A stretch of DNA of 5,384 bases, taken from the NCBI GenBank assembly GCA_030152405.1, contig JASLJL010000021.1:1-5384 (forward strand). Direction: 5' to 3'. Every line of letters begins with the position of its first letter. Within the stretch, counting starts at the first letter, position 1. The notes below the pieces were generated by a model. It had not been told where the DNA came from. It saw only the letters and a list, made by a program, of their open reading frames with translations, and made no database searches. This document shows, piece after piece, positions 1 through 5,286 of the stretch. The DNA comes from Gordonia sp. (in: high G+C Gram-positive bacteria) (GTDB lineage: Bacteria; Actinomycetota; Actinomycetes; Mycobacteriales; Mycobacteriaceae). A program made the translations under genes and the position numbers.

Positions 1-35
1 CGGGCAACGCCTGATCTGCTAGTCGTCTAGACACA

Positions 36-70
36 CGACGGCCCCGGACCCGCAAGGTCCGGGGCCGTCG
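36..70 (+). terminator. Strong hairpin terminator upstream of the vanZ-like gene
   Basis: Positions 36-50 are the exact reverse complement of 56-70, giving a 15-bp GC-rich stem with a 5-nt loop (CGCAA). With a 3-nt bulge on the right side, the stem can extend to ACAC (31-34) against GTGT (72-75). No T-run follows, which is common for actinobacterial hairpin terminators. It probably ends a gene lying off the left edge. Stop codons occur in all three plus frames before it (TGA 12-14, TAG 20-22, TAG 28-30), so the frame of that upstream gene, or whether it is on the plus strand at all, cannot be decided from 30 nt. The hairpin itself is directly visible; its termination role is inferred. Confidence 0.75.
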
Positions 71-107
71 TCGTGTCCGGCGGACTGTGGAGGTGCGCAC
101 ACGTGCC

Positions 108-113
108 GATACT
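108..113 (+). promoter_or_regulatory. Possible -10 box of a leaderless vanZ promoter
   Basis: GATACT at 108-113 matches TATAAT at 4 of 6 positions and lies 8 nt before the GTG start at 122. A transcript from it would begin at or next to the start codon. This would explain why no Shine-Dalgarno is seen there. The expected -35 position (about 85-90, CTGTGG) is poor. Weak call, inferred from spacing and from the similar layout upstream of the gene at 2729. Confidence 0.3.
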
Positions 114-121
114 GTTGACGC

Positions 122-1210
122 GTGGGGAATGAAGTCTTCTCGGGCGGTCTCGCAATCGGGTCGGGCGTCGTCATCGGGGTGCTGTTGTTCGTACCGTTCG
201 TGGCGATCAGCTACCGCCGTCGCGGAGGCCTGTCGGTCGGGCGATCAATGCTGTGGATCGCGGCGCTCGTGTACTTCTGCGCCATCTGGACGTACACGTT
301 GTTCCCGCTGCCCGACCCCGACGCGCTGAGGTGCGTCGGCACGAACACCGATGTCTGGCAGGCCGTGCGCGACGTGCAGGGCGCACGCGACCGAGGACAT
401 CCGTTCACCGATCCGGCGACCCTGCAGCTCGCCCTCAACGTCCTCCTGTTCATGCCGCTCGGCGCACTGCTGCGGATCATCGGCGGACGTGGACTGCCGA
501 CCGCACTCGTCGTCGGTGCGGGGGTCTCGCTGTTCGTGGAGACCACGCAGGTCACCGGGATGTGGTGGATCTACGACTGCGCGTACCGCGTCTTCGACGT
601 GGACGACCTGATCACCAACACGTCGGGCGCCGTGCTCGGTTCAGTCGTGGCTCTCGTCGTTCCGCGGCGCATGCGCGGCATGGACAGACGCTCGGGCAGC
701 GAGTTCGCGCGGCCGGTCACTAAATCGCGTCGACTCGTCGGCGCGGTGTGCGACGTGCTGGGCGCCGCGATCCTGGCGGCGTTGGTCTCCATCGGCGCCC
801 AGCTGTGGCTCGAGTACGTCGCGGACGATCACGCTGCGGTGCTGGCAGGCGACCTCGCGTCGACTCTCGGCGCCGCAGTGCCCGCCGTCGTGTGGTTCGC
901 CGTCGTCGTCGCGACCGGACGGTCGGTGGGCGACCTCTGCGTCGAACTCGCCTACCGCGGCGGCCCCATGCCGGTTCCGGTGATGCGCGTGATGCGCTTC
1001 GTGGGAGGAGTCGGCATGTACTACGGGCTCACTCTGCTCCCGCATCCGTGGGACTCCTCGGCATGGGTGTTCGCCGGTGCGTCCGCGCTCATTTTGGTGA
1101 CGACGTCGAACGGCCGTGGACTGCCGTCGATTCTGTCGGGAGCGAGCCTGGTCGACTCGCGCCCACCGCCTCCTCCTGAGGAGGATGGCGCGTCCGCCCC
1201 GGAGCCGTGA
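122..1210 (+). CDS. VanZ-family integral membrane protein with C-terminal RDD-like region
   Basis: A polytopic membrane protein of 362 aa. The VanZ domain spans roughly residues 40-185. It shows the family's hallmark pieces: an asparagine followed by a hydrophobic helix (NVLLFMPLGALL from residue 106), ETTQ at 140-143, and the closing motif FDVDDLITNTSGAVLG from residue 158. VanZ is named after a teicoplanin-resistance accessory protein, but most members have no known function, and no van genes are seen here. About nine hydrophobic segments are visible. Residues 203-300 resemble a degenerate RDD domain: an Arg-Arg and an Asp near 203-211, and GRSVG at 266-270. The tail from 347 is rich in proline and acidic residues. 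GTG 122 is chosen because an in-frame TGA ends at 118 and the first helix begins by about residue 8. There is no clear Shine-Dalgarno, so translation may be leaderless. The gene is followed 36 nt later by gadB on the same strand, possibly cotranscribed. No substrate or role can be assigned. Confidence 0.85.
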   Translation: MGNEVFSGGLAIGSGVVIGVLLFVPFVAISYRRRGGLSVGRSMLWIAALVYFCAIWTYTLFPLPDPDALRCVGTNTDVWQAVRDVQGARDRGHPFTDPATLQLALNVLLFMPLGALLRIIGGRGLPTALVVGAGVSLFVETTQVTGMWWIYDCAYRVFDVDDLITNTSGAVLGSVVALVVPRRMRGMDRRSGSEFARPVTKSRRLVGAVCDVLGAAILAALVSIGAQLWLEYVADDHAAVLAGDLASTLGAAVPAVVWFAVVVATGRSVGDLCVELAYRGGPMPVPVMRVMRFVGGVGMYYGLTLLPHPWDSSAWVFAGASALILVTTSNGRGLPSILSGASLVDSRPPPPPEEDGASAPEP

Positions 1211-1212
1211 CA

Positions 1213-1231
1213 ATGGGGGCACCCGACTCAT
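1213..1231 (+). repeat. Intergenic short repeat, copy 1 (after vanZ-like stop)
   Basis: A 19-nt sequence reading ATGGGGGCA, then C, then CCGACTCAT, starting 2 nt after the vanZ-like stop codon. A second copy starts 4 nt after the gadB stop (2667-2686) and differs only by a substitution and a one-base indel in the middle. This copy lies immediately before the gadB Shine-Dalgarno. Function is unknown: a regulatory site, a transcript element or a degenerate repeat family are all possible. Confidence 0.5.
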
Positions 1232-1239
1232 AGAAGAGG
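1232..1239 (+). promoter_or_regulatory. Ribosome binding site of gadB
   Basis: The purine-rich AGAAGAGG lies 7 nt before the GTG at 1247. It complements the 16S anti-Shine-Dalgarno partially (AGAGG part) and supports the GTG as the start of glutamate decarboxylase. Confidence 0.6.
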
Positions 1240-1246
1240 TGCAGCA

Positions 1247-2662
1247 GTGACCGACTCCAACCACTCGCGGAAACGACGCCGAAGGGCTCTCGGGTCCGAC
1301 ACCACAGTGCGGCCGAATCCCGCGACGGCGGCGCCGGGCGAGAACATCGACGTCCCGAAGTATCGGATGCCGGACGACCAGATGGCGGCGGAGACCGCGT
1401 ACCGACTGGTCCACGACGAGGCGATGCTCGACGGCAACGCCCGACTCAACCTGGCCACGTTCGTCGGCACCTGGATGGACGACTACGCGAACCGGCTGTA
1501 CGTCGAGTCCGCCGACAAGAACATGATCGACAAGGACGAGTATCCGCAGACCGCGGAGATCGAGAACCGCTGCGTGACCATGCTCGCCGACCTGTGGAAC
1601 GCACCCGATCCGGACCGCGCGATCGGAACGTCGACGATCGGATCGTCGGAGGCGTGCATGCTCGGCGGTCTCGCGCTGAAACGTCGCTGGCAGACTCGGC
1701 GTCGTGCGGCGGGCCTCTCCACTGAACGTCCGAATCTGATCATGTCGAGCGCTGTCCAGGTGTGCTGGGAGAAGTTCTGCAGCTACTTCGAGGTGGAGCC
1801 GCGATACGTGCCGGTGACCGACGACCATCGCCTGCTGGACGGTCACGGGCTGGGCGACTACGTCGATGAGAACACGATCGGCGTCGTCGCGATCATGGGC
1901 GTGACGTACACGGGCTCGTACGAGCCGGTGGAGCAGATCGCGAAGGCGCTCGACGACGTCGAGCGGGACACCGGTGTCGACGTCCCGATCCACGTCGACG
2001 GCGCGTCCGGGGCCATGGTCGCCCCGTTCTGTCGCCCGGATCTGGTGTGGGACTTCGGAATCGACCGCGTCGCATCGATCAACACCTCCGGTCACAAGTA
2101 CGGGCTCGTATACCCGGGTGTCGGATGGATCGTCTGGCGCGACGTGGACGCACTGCCGGAGGACCTGGTGTTCCGCGTCAGTTACCTCGGCGGTGACATG
2201 CCGACGTTCGCGCTCAACTTCTCTCGGCCTGGTGCCCAGGTGCTTCTGCAGTACTACCTGTTCCTGCGCCTCGGGTTCGAGGGCTTTCGAGAGGTGCAGC
2301 AGACGTCGCTCGACGTCGCCGCCTACCTCGCGGAGCAGATCGGGGCGATGGACGCGTTCGAACTGTGGAGTGACGGTTCCGACATCCCGGTGTTCGCGTG
2401 GCGGCTGCGTGCCGGCCACACGGGGGACTGGACGCTCTACGACCTGTCGGATCGTCTCCGGATGAAGGGCTGGCTGGTCCCCGCGTACCCGCTGCCGGAG
2501 TCGTTGACGGACATCACGGTGCAGCGAATCGTCGTCCGCAACGGATTCAGCCGTGACCTGGCATCAGCCCTGCTCGACGATCTGAAGGCCGAGGTGTCGT
2601 ACCTCGATGCGCTCGACGGCCCGATTCCACGCTTGGCGGACACGGCTCCGTTCCACCACTGA
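1247..2662 (+). CDS. gadB: Glutamate decarboxylase (PLP-dependent, GadB type)
   Basis: Cytoplasmic enzyme converting L-glutamate to GABA and CO2 and consuming a proton; classically linked to acid resistance or GABA metabolism. At 471 aa it is full length (E. coli GadB has 466). Family motifs run in order: DGNARLNLATF near residues 62-72, GSSEACMLGG from residue 132 (PLP phosphate region), HVDGASGAMVAPF from 249 with Asp251 expected to bind the PLP ring nitrogen, and SGHKYG with Lys284 as the Schiff-base lysine (Lys276 in E. coli). The protein ends in Phe-His-His. E. coli GadB also ends with a penultimate His (His465) that closes the active site at neutral pH, so similar pH gating is possible but inferred. 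The N-terminus carries a basic run (RKRRRR) of unknown meaning. The GTG start is supported by the Shine-Dalgarno at 1232-1239. No GadC-type glutamate/GABA antiporter lies in the window. Transcription probably comes from its own or the vanZ-like promoter; no terminator separates it from the next gene. Confidence 0.96.
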   Translation: MTDSNHSRKRRRRALGSDTTVRPNPATAAPGENIDVPKYRMPDDQMAAETAYRLVHDEAMLDGNARLNLATFVGTWMDDYANRLYVESADKNMIDKDEYPQTAEIENRCVTMLADLWNAPDPDRAIGTSTIGSSEACMLGGLALKRRWQTRRRAAGLSTERPNLIMSSAVQVCWEKFCSYFEVEPRYVPVTDDHRLLDGHGLGDYVDENTIGVVAIMGVTYTGSYEPVEQIAKALDDVERDTGVDVPIHVDGASGAMVAPFCRPDLVWDFGIDRVASINTSGHKYGLVYPGVGWIVWRDVDALPEDLVFRVSYLGGDMPTFALNFSRPGAQVLLQYYLFLRLGFEGFREVQQTSLDVAAYLAEQIGAMDAFELWSDGSDIPVFAWRLRAGHTGDWTLYDLSDRLRMKGWLVPAYPLPESLTDITVQRIVVRNGFSRDLASALLDDLKAEVSYLDALDGPIPRLADTAPFHH

Positions 2663-2666
2663 CGAC

Positions 2667-2686
2667 ATGGGGGCAGACCGACTCAT
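2667..2686 (+). repeat. Intergenic short repeat, copy 2 (after gadB stop)
   Basis: The 20-nt counterpart of 1213-1231: ATGGGGGCA, then GA, then CCGACTCAT. It begins 4 nt after the gadB stop codon and ends 6 nt before the TTGACA box of the aztD promoter. The location suits an upstream activator or operator site for aztD, but copy 1 sits too close to the gadB start for the same geometry, so one shared promoter role is not obvious. Confidence 0.5.
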
Positions 2687-2690
2687 GCAT

Positions 2691-2711
2691 TGTTGACAAT
2701 AATTTTCATTA
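2691..2711 (+). promoter_or_regulatory. Zur-like operator upstream of aztD
   Basis: An AT-rich island in otherwise GC-rich DNA. The core TGACAAT-A-ATTTTCA (2694-2708) is a 7-1-7 inverted repeat centred on A2701 with 6 of 7 positions pairing. Extending to ten bases each side gives 7 of 10. This is the layout and base composition of actinobacterial Zur boxes (TGAAAAT-type half sites), and the downstream gene is a zinc-chaperone family member, which is a classical Zur target. Fur or another FUR-family repressor is the alternative. The site covers the -35 box and the promoter spacer, so a bound repressor would block RNA polymerase: off when zinc is plentiful, on when scarce. Symmetry is seen; the regulator is inferred. 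Confidence 0.65.
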
Positions 2712-2721
2712 ACGTGTTACT
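2693..2721 (+). promoter_or_regulatory. Promoter of aztD (leaderless type)
   Basis: A perfect TTGACA (-35) lies at 2693-2698. Seventeen bases further on, GTTACT at 2716-2721 is the best-placed -10, a weak 3-of-6 match to TATAAT. A start 7-8 nt downstream falls at 2728-2729, at the ATG of the lipoprotein gene. This agrees with the lack of any Shine-Dalgarno before that ATG. The -35 is convincing; the -10 and start site are inferred. Confidence 0.55.
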
Positions 2722-2728
2722 GTCCGGC

Positions 2729-3958
2729 ATGCAGAAATCTCTCTCCATTCGGACCTCCGCCGTGCTCGTCGCATTGGCGGCAACCCTCACCGCGTGCGCG
2801 GGCCACGCTGACGACGACGAGTCGTCGCCGAGTGTCACCGAACGCGCCCGTGCCACGCCACGAGTCGTCGTCTCCTATGACGGCGGACTTCGTGTGCTCG
2901 ACGGAAAGACCCTCGAACAGGTGGCCGACCTGCAGAAGGGCGGATTCCTTCGGCTCAACCCGGCGGGCGACGACCGCCACGTGATCGTCACGACCGACGG
3001 GGGCTTCGAGGTGCTCGACGCGGGCACCTGGCGCGAGGAGCACGGCGACCACGCGCACTTCAAGGTCTCCGACCCGCGCTTCACCGGGGCGGCTTTCGAC
3101 GGATCCGAGCCCGGCCACGCCGTCGCCCACGACGACCGCCTGACCTTGTTCTTCGACGGAACAGGCGATGTGAAGACCATCGAGCGATCCGCGCTCGGCG
3201 ACGAGACCCCCGATGCGACGGACTACCGGACCCCGCATGCGCACCACGGTGTCGCGGTGTCGCGCGGCGACGGCTCGCTGGTCGTGACCGACGGTGACGC
3301 GGAATCTCGGTCGGGTATTCGGATCGTCGACGCCGAGCGGAAGGAACTGTCCGCGTCGCGTGACTGCCCGGGCGTGCACGGCGAAGCCGCAGCCGCCGGC
3401 GGCGTGCTGACATTCGGTTGCCAGAACGGCATCCTGGTGGTCCGCGGAAACTCGATCACCAAGGTGGCGTCACCGGACGCCTACGGTCGGATCGGCAATC
3501 AAGCCGGCTCGGACGAGTCGCCGATCGTGTTGGGCGACTACAAGACTCGACCTGCCGACCAGATGGCCGACGACGAGATCGAACGGCCGCGCAGGTTCTC
3601 GCTGACCGATACCCGCACGGGATCTCTCCGCGTCGTGGACCTTCCGACGAGCTACAGTTTCCGATCCCTCGCGCGCGGTCAGGACGGTCAGGCCATGATC
3701 CTCGGAACCGACGGGGCGGTCTACGTGTTCGACCCCGCGACCGGACGTCAGACGGCGCGCCACCAGGTGATCAGCCCCTGGACCGAACCCGTCGAATGGC
3801 AGGATCCGATGCCGTCGCTCGAGGTGATCGGCGGCACGGCGTACGTCAGCGATCCGAAGGCGCGGACGCTGACTGCGCTCGACATCTACAGCGGTCAGCA
3901 GACGGCCCGGACCGATCTGGACATCGCGGTCGTTGAGACGGTCGCGGTGTCAGGCTGA
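2729..3958 (+). CDS. aztD: AztD-family zinc metallochaperone lipoprotein
   Basis: Predicted extracytoplasmic zinc-binding lipoprotein of 409 aa. AztD proteins are beta-propeller chaperones that hand zinc to AztC, the solute-binding protein of the AztABC zinc importer. The signal peptide has a basic start, a hydrophobic core and a lipobox LTAC with Cys23 as the lipidated residue, followed by an acidic linker (DDDE). Short repeated strands such as RVVVSYDGGLRVLDG and AVYVFDPATGR fit a propeller. Candidate zinc ligands are the His/Asp cluster HGDHAH (residues 105-110), PHAHHG (His170, His172, His173) and His217. Cys213 and Cys231 could form a disulphide. ATG 2729 is preferred over an in-frame TTG at 2690 because the extra 13 residues would precede a complete signal peptide and be encoded by the operator and promoter. 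It stands alone: no aztABC genes nearby, its own Zur-like site upstream, and a palindromic terminator 12 nt after the stop. The family call rests on remembered motifs, not a search. Confidence 0.8.
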   Translation: MQKSLSIRTSAVLVALAATLTACAGHADDDESSPSVTERARATPRVVVSYDGGLRVLDGKTLEQVADLQKGGFLRLNPAGDDRHVIVTTDGGFEVLDAGTWREEHGDHAHFKVSDPRFTGAAFDGSEPGHAVAHDDRLTLFFDGTGDVKTIERSALGDETPDATDYRTPHAHHGVAVSRGDGSLVVTDGDAESRSGIRIVDAERKELSASRDCPGVHGEAAAAGGVLTFGCQNGILVVRGNSITKVASPDAYGRIGNQAGSDESPIVLGDYKTRPADQMADDEIERPRRFSLTDTRTGSLRVVDLPTSYSFRSLARGQDGQAMILGTDGAVYVFDPATGRQTARHQVISPWTEPVEWQDPMPSLEVIGGTAYVSDPKARTLTALDIYSGQQTARTDLDIAVVETVAVSG

Positions 3959-3970
3959 CCGCCAAAGCGC

Positions 3971-4038
3971 GGGATGCCGCAGAAGTCACGTCGTGGCGGT
4001 GGACGAACATGACCACCGCGTGACTTCTGCGGCATCCC
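3971..4038. terminator. Bidirectional palindromic terminator, copy A
   Basis: The 20 bases 3971-3990 are the exact reverse complement of 4019-4038, and C3970-G4039 extends the stem to 21 bp. Inside, CGGTGG (3997-4002) can pair with CCACCG (4013-4018) around a 10-nt loop. It begins 12 nt after the aztD stop and ends just before the stop codon of the minus-strand SDR remnant (TAA, complement of 4040-4042), so it would stop convergent transcription from both sides. T-runs are weak on both sides. A near-identical element occurs at 5215-5278: the 18-bp arms are the same and 22 of 28 inner bases match, including GGACGAACA. The palindrome is seen; termination is inferred. Confidence 0.8.
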
Positions 4039-4039
4039 G

Positions 4040-4690
4040 TTATCCTTCTGCCTCCGGAGGGTCGAGGAAGAAGTCGTACTCGAGTGGTTCGGCGCCGCCG
4101 TACGGGCTGAGATCTGTGATGCCGGTGTCGCGGATGAGGTCGGCGTCGATGAAGCATCGACCGGTGACGTCGGACGACGCGGCGAGGAGGACCGCGGCCG
4201 CGTCGCCCATGATCTGTGGACTGCGTGAATGTGCGACGGTGTCGTCGCCGCCGAGGAGGTTCTGCACTGCTGCGGTGGCGATGGTGGTCTCGGGCCACAG
4301 GCAGTTGCAGGCGATTTCGTCTTTGTGCCATTCGGCGGCGAAACCGAGTGTCGCCAGGGTCATTCCGTATTCGGAGATCATGTATCCGGGGAACTTCCCG
4401 AGCCAGTGCGGGTTGAGGTTGATCGGCGGAGACAACGTTACGACGCGTGCGTGGTCGGATCGGCGCAGGTGGGGCAGGCATGCTTGGGTGAGTGCGAATG
4501 TGCCGCGTGCGTTGACCTGCTGGATGAGGTCGTACTTCTTCATCGACAGATCGGCGGTGGCGGTCGGAGCGAGTGCGCTGGCGTTGTTGACGCAGATGTC
4601 GATTCCGCCGAACTCGTCGACGGCGGTGGTGACCAGGCGGGCGATGTCGGAGTCGTTTCGGAGGTCGCCGATCACATCGATCGCGTTCAC
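4040..4690 (-). pseudogene. 5'-truncated SDR oxidoreductase (HSDL2/citronellol-dehydrogenase-like)
   Basis: The minus strand encodes about 215 C-terminal residues of a short-chain dehydrogenase whose family is usually near 280-290 aa. Recognisable pieces, N to C, are GDLRND, FGGIDICVNNAS (the two Asn codons at 4583-4588), VNARGTF, TLSPP with the catalytic-type Ser at 4430-4432, the Tyr at 4382-4384, LWPETTIATAAVQNLLGG, and a closing DFFLDPPEAEG like the DFFLD tail of HSDL2-type enzymes. The N-terminal TGxxxGIG nucleotide-binding strand is missing; upstream codons are simply antisense to the transporter remnant. The position after Tyr that should hold the YxxxK lysine encodes Glu (GAA, complement of 4370-4372). 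Codons such as GCA, GAA and ACA are more frequent than in the neighbours, hinting at different ancestry. There is no start or promoter. Almost certainly inactive. Confidence 0.85.
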
Positions 4691-4697
4691 CTCGACT
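4676..4697. other. Junction joining two 5'-truncated divergent genes
   Basis: Left of this interval the minus strand reads as SDR (ending at DVIGDLR, about 4676). Right of it the plus strand reads as an MFS transporter (from YDRTFLIV, about 4697). Neither gene has its start, and no intergenic space or promoter remains. The interval contains the small palindrome ATCGATCG (4676-4683) but no insertion-sequence end, target duplication or recognisable recombination site. A single deletion across an ancestral divergent pair is the simplest reading. Confidence 0.7.
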
Positions 4698-5200
4698 ACG
4701 ACCGCACGTTCCTGATCGTGTGCGTCTCCGTGGCGGCGGTGATCTGGTTCGCGACGATTCCGTACTGGACGGGTGTGGCCGACCGGAGTGGACGGCGGAC
4801 GATGTTCATCGGCGGATCGGTCGCGCTTCTCGTGTGGTGTGCGGCGTTCCTGCCGCTGCTCGACACCGGCAGCATCGCTCTCGCGGTGATCGCGTTCCTC
4901 GGCATGGGTCTCATCGTCCCGGTGACGCACAGCGTCCAGGGCGCGATCATCGCCGACCTGTTCCCGGCCTCGGTTCGCTACTCGGGTACCTCGCTGGTTC
5001 TGCAGGTCGGCGCGATACTCGGCGGCGGCCTCGCTCCGATCATCTCGTCGGCGCTGGTCGGGGAGTCCGGGGGGTCGGCCGGCGTGACGGTGTACCTGAC
5101 CGTTCTCTGCGCGCTCAGCCTGGTCTGCGCCGCGATCCTGTTCCGCACGCGAGCTGAGGCTCCGACCGAACCGGCCGAGGCGCCGACGGCCGCCGTCTGA
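4691..5200 (+). pseudogene. 5'-truncated MFS transporter, metabolite:H+ symporter (MHS) type
   Basis: About 168 residues survive, equal to roughly the last five membrane segments of a carrier normally near 430-450 aa with twelve. The remnant opens at about YDRTFLIV with a helix, then the cytoplasmic loop GVADRSGRR, which is the conserved MFS loop motif between helices 8 and 9. Next comes IIADLFPASVRYSGTSL followed by GGGLAPIISSAL, typical of the MHS group (ShiA, KgtP and ProP relatives). The last helix is followed by a Pro/Ala/Glu-rich tail. The first half is absent; codons before about 4694 are antisense to the SDR remnant and do not encode membrane protein. There is no start, Shine-Dalgarno or promoter. 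The remaining frame is undamaged, so the loss may be recent. Substrate cannot be inferred. Confidence 0.85.
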
Positions 5201-5214
5201 CGAAACGACAACGA

Positions 5215-5278
5215 AATGCCGCAGAAGTCACGCGGTGGTGGCGGACGAACACGACCACCTCGTGACTTCTGCGGCATT
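5215..5278. terminator. Bidirectional palindromic terminator, copy B
   Basis: Positions 5215-5232 are the exact reverse complement of 5261-5278 (18 bp). Beyond a G-T wobble and an A/C mismatch, GACAAC (5207-5212) pairs with GTTGTC (5281-5286), lengthening the stem. Inside, GGTGGT (5234-5239) pairs with ACCACC (5254-5259). It lies 15 nt after the transporter stop and 8 nt before a likely minus-strand stop (complement of 5287-5289). T-rich flanks occur on both strands (TTCTGTTGT rightwards, TTTCGTTGT leftwards). Compared with copy A, the pair G3973-C4036 is replaced by A5215-T5278, a compensatory change that keeps the stem. Confidence 0.8.
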
Positions 5279-5286
5279 CTGTTGTC

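Noticed and set aside
1171..1185. Small hairpin TCCTCC-TGA-GGAGGA near the end of the vanZ-like gene
   Set aside because: Only 6 bp, inside the coding sequence in a Pro/Glu codon run; no reason to call it a terminator or attenuator.
1185..1250. A 21-codon frame starting after GAGGAGG and ending in a GTGA overlap with the gadB start, suggesting a coupled leader peptide
   Set aside because: The Shine-Dalgarno-like bases run straight into the ATG with no spacer, the frame lies partly within the vanZ-like gene, and gadB has its own binding site.
641..2419. Very long minus-strand open frame (592 codons) across the vanZ-like gene and gadB
   Set aside because: Its product is an Arg/His/Val-rich shadow with no domain, lying antisense to two clearly recognised genes. 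Such frames arise readily in GC-rich DNA.
2690..2728. Upstream TTG start for the aztD gene
   Set aside because: It would translate the operator and promoter into 13 residues in front of an already complete lipoprotein signal peptide.
4229..4690. Plus-strand open frame fused in front of the transporter remnant
   Set aside because: These codons are antisense to recognisable SDR motifs and give a Gly/Asp/Val/Cys-rich sequence with no membrane segments. The transporter homology begins only at about 4694.
4691..4930. Minus-strand extension of the SDR frame with an ATG at its 5' end
   Set aside because: It is antisense to the transporter helices and encodes a His/Arg/Glu-rich string with no Rossmann motif, so it is not the true N-terminus.
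3971..5278. Palindrome pair considered as CRISPR repeats or as terminal inverted repeats of a transposon
   Set aside because: Only two copies, 1.2 kb apart, in the same loop orientation, each internally palindromic; no spacers, cas genes, transposase or target-site duplication.
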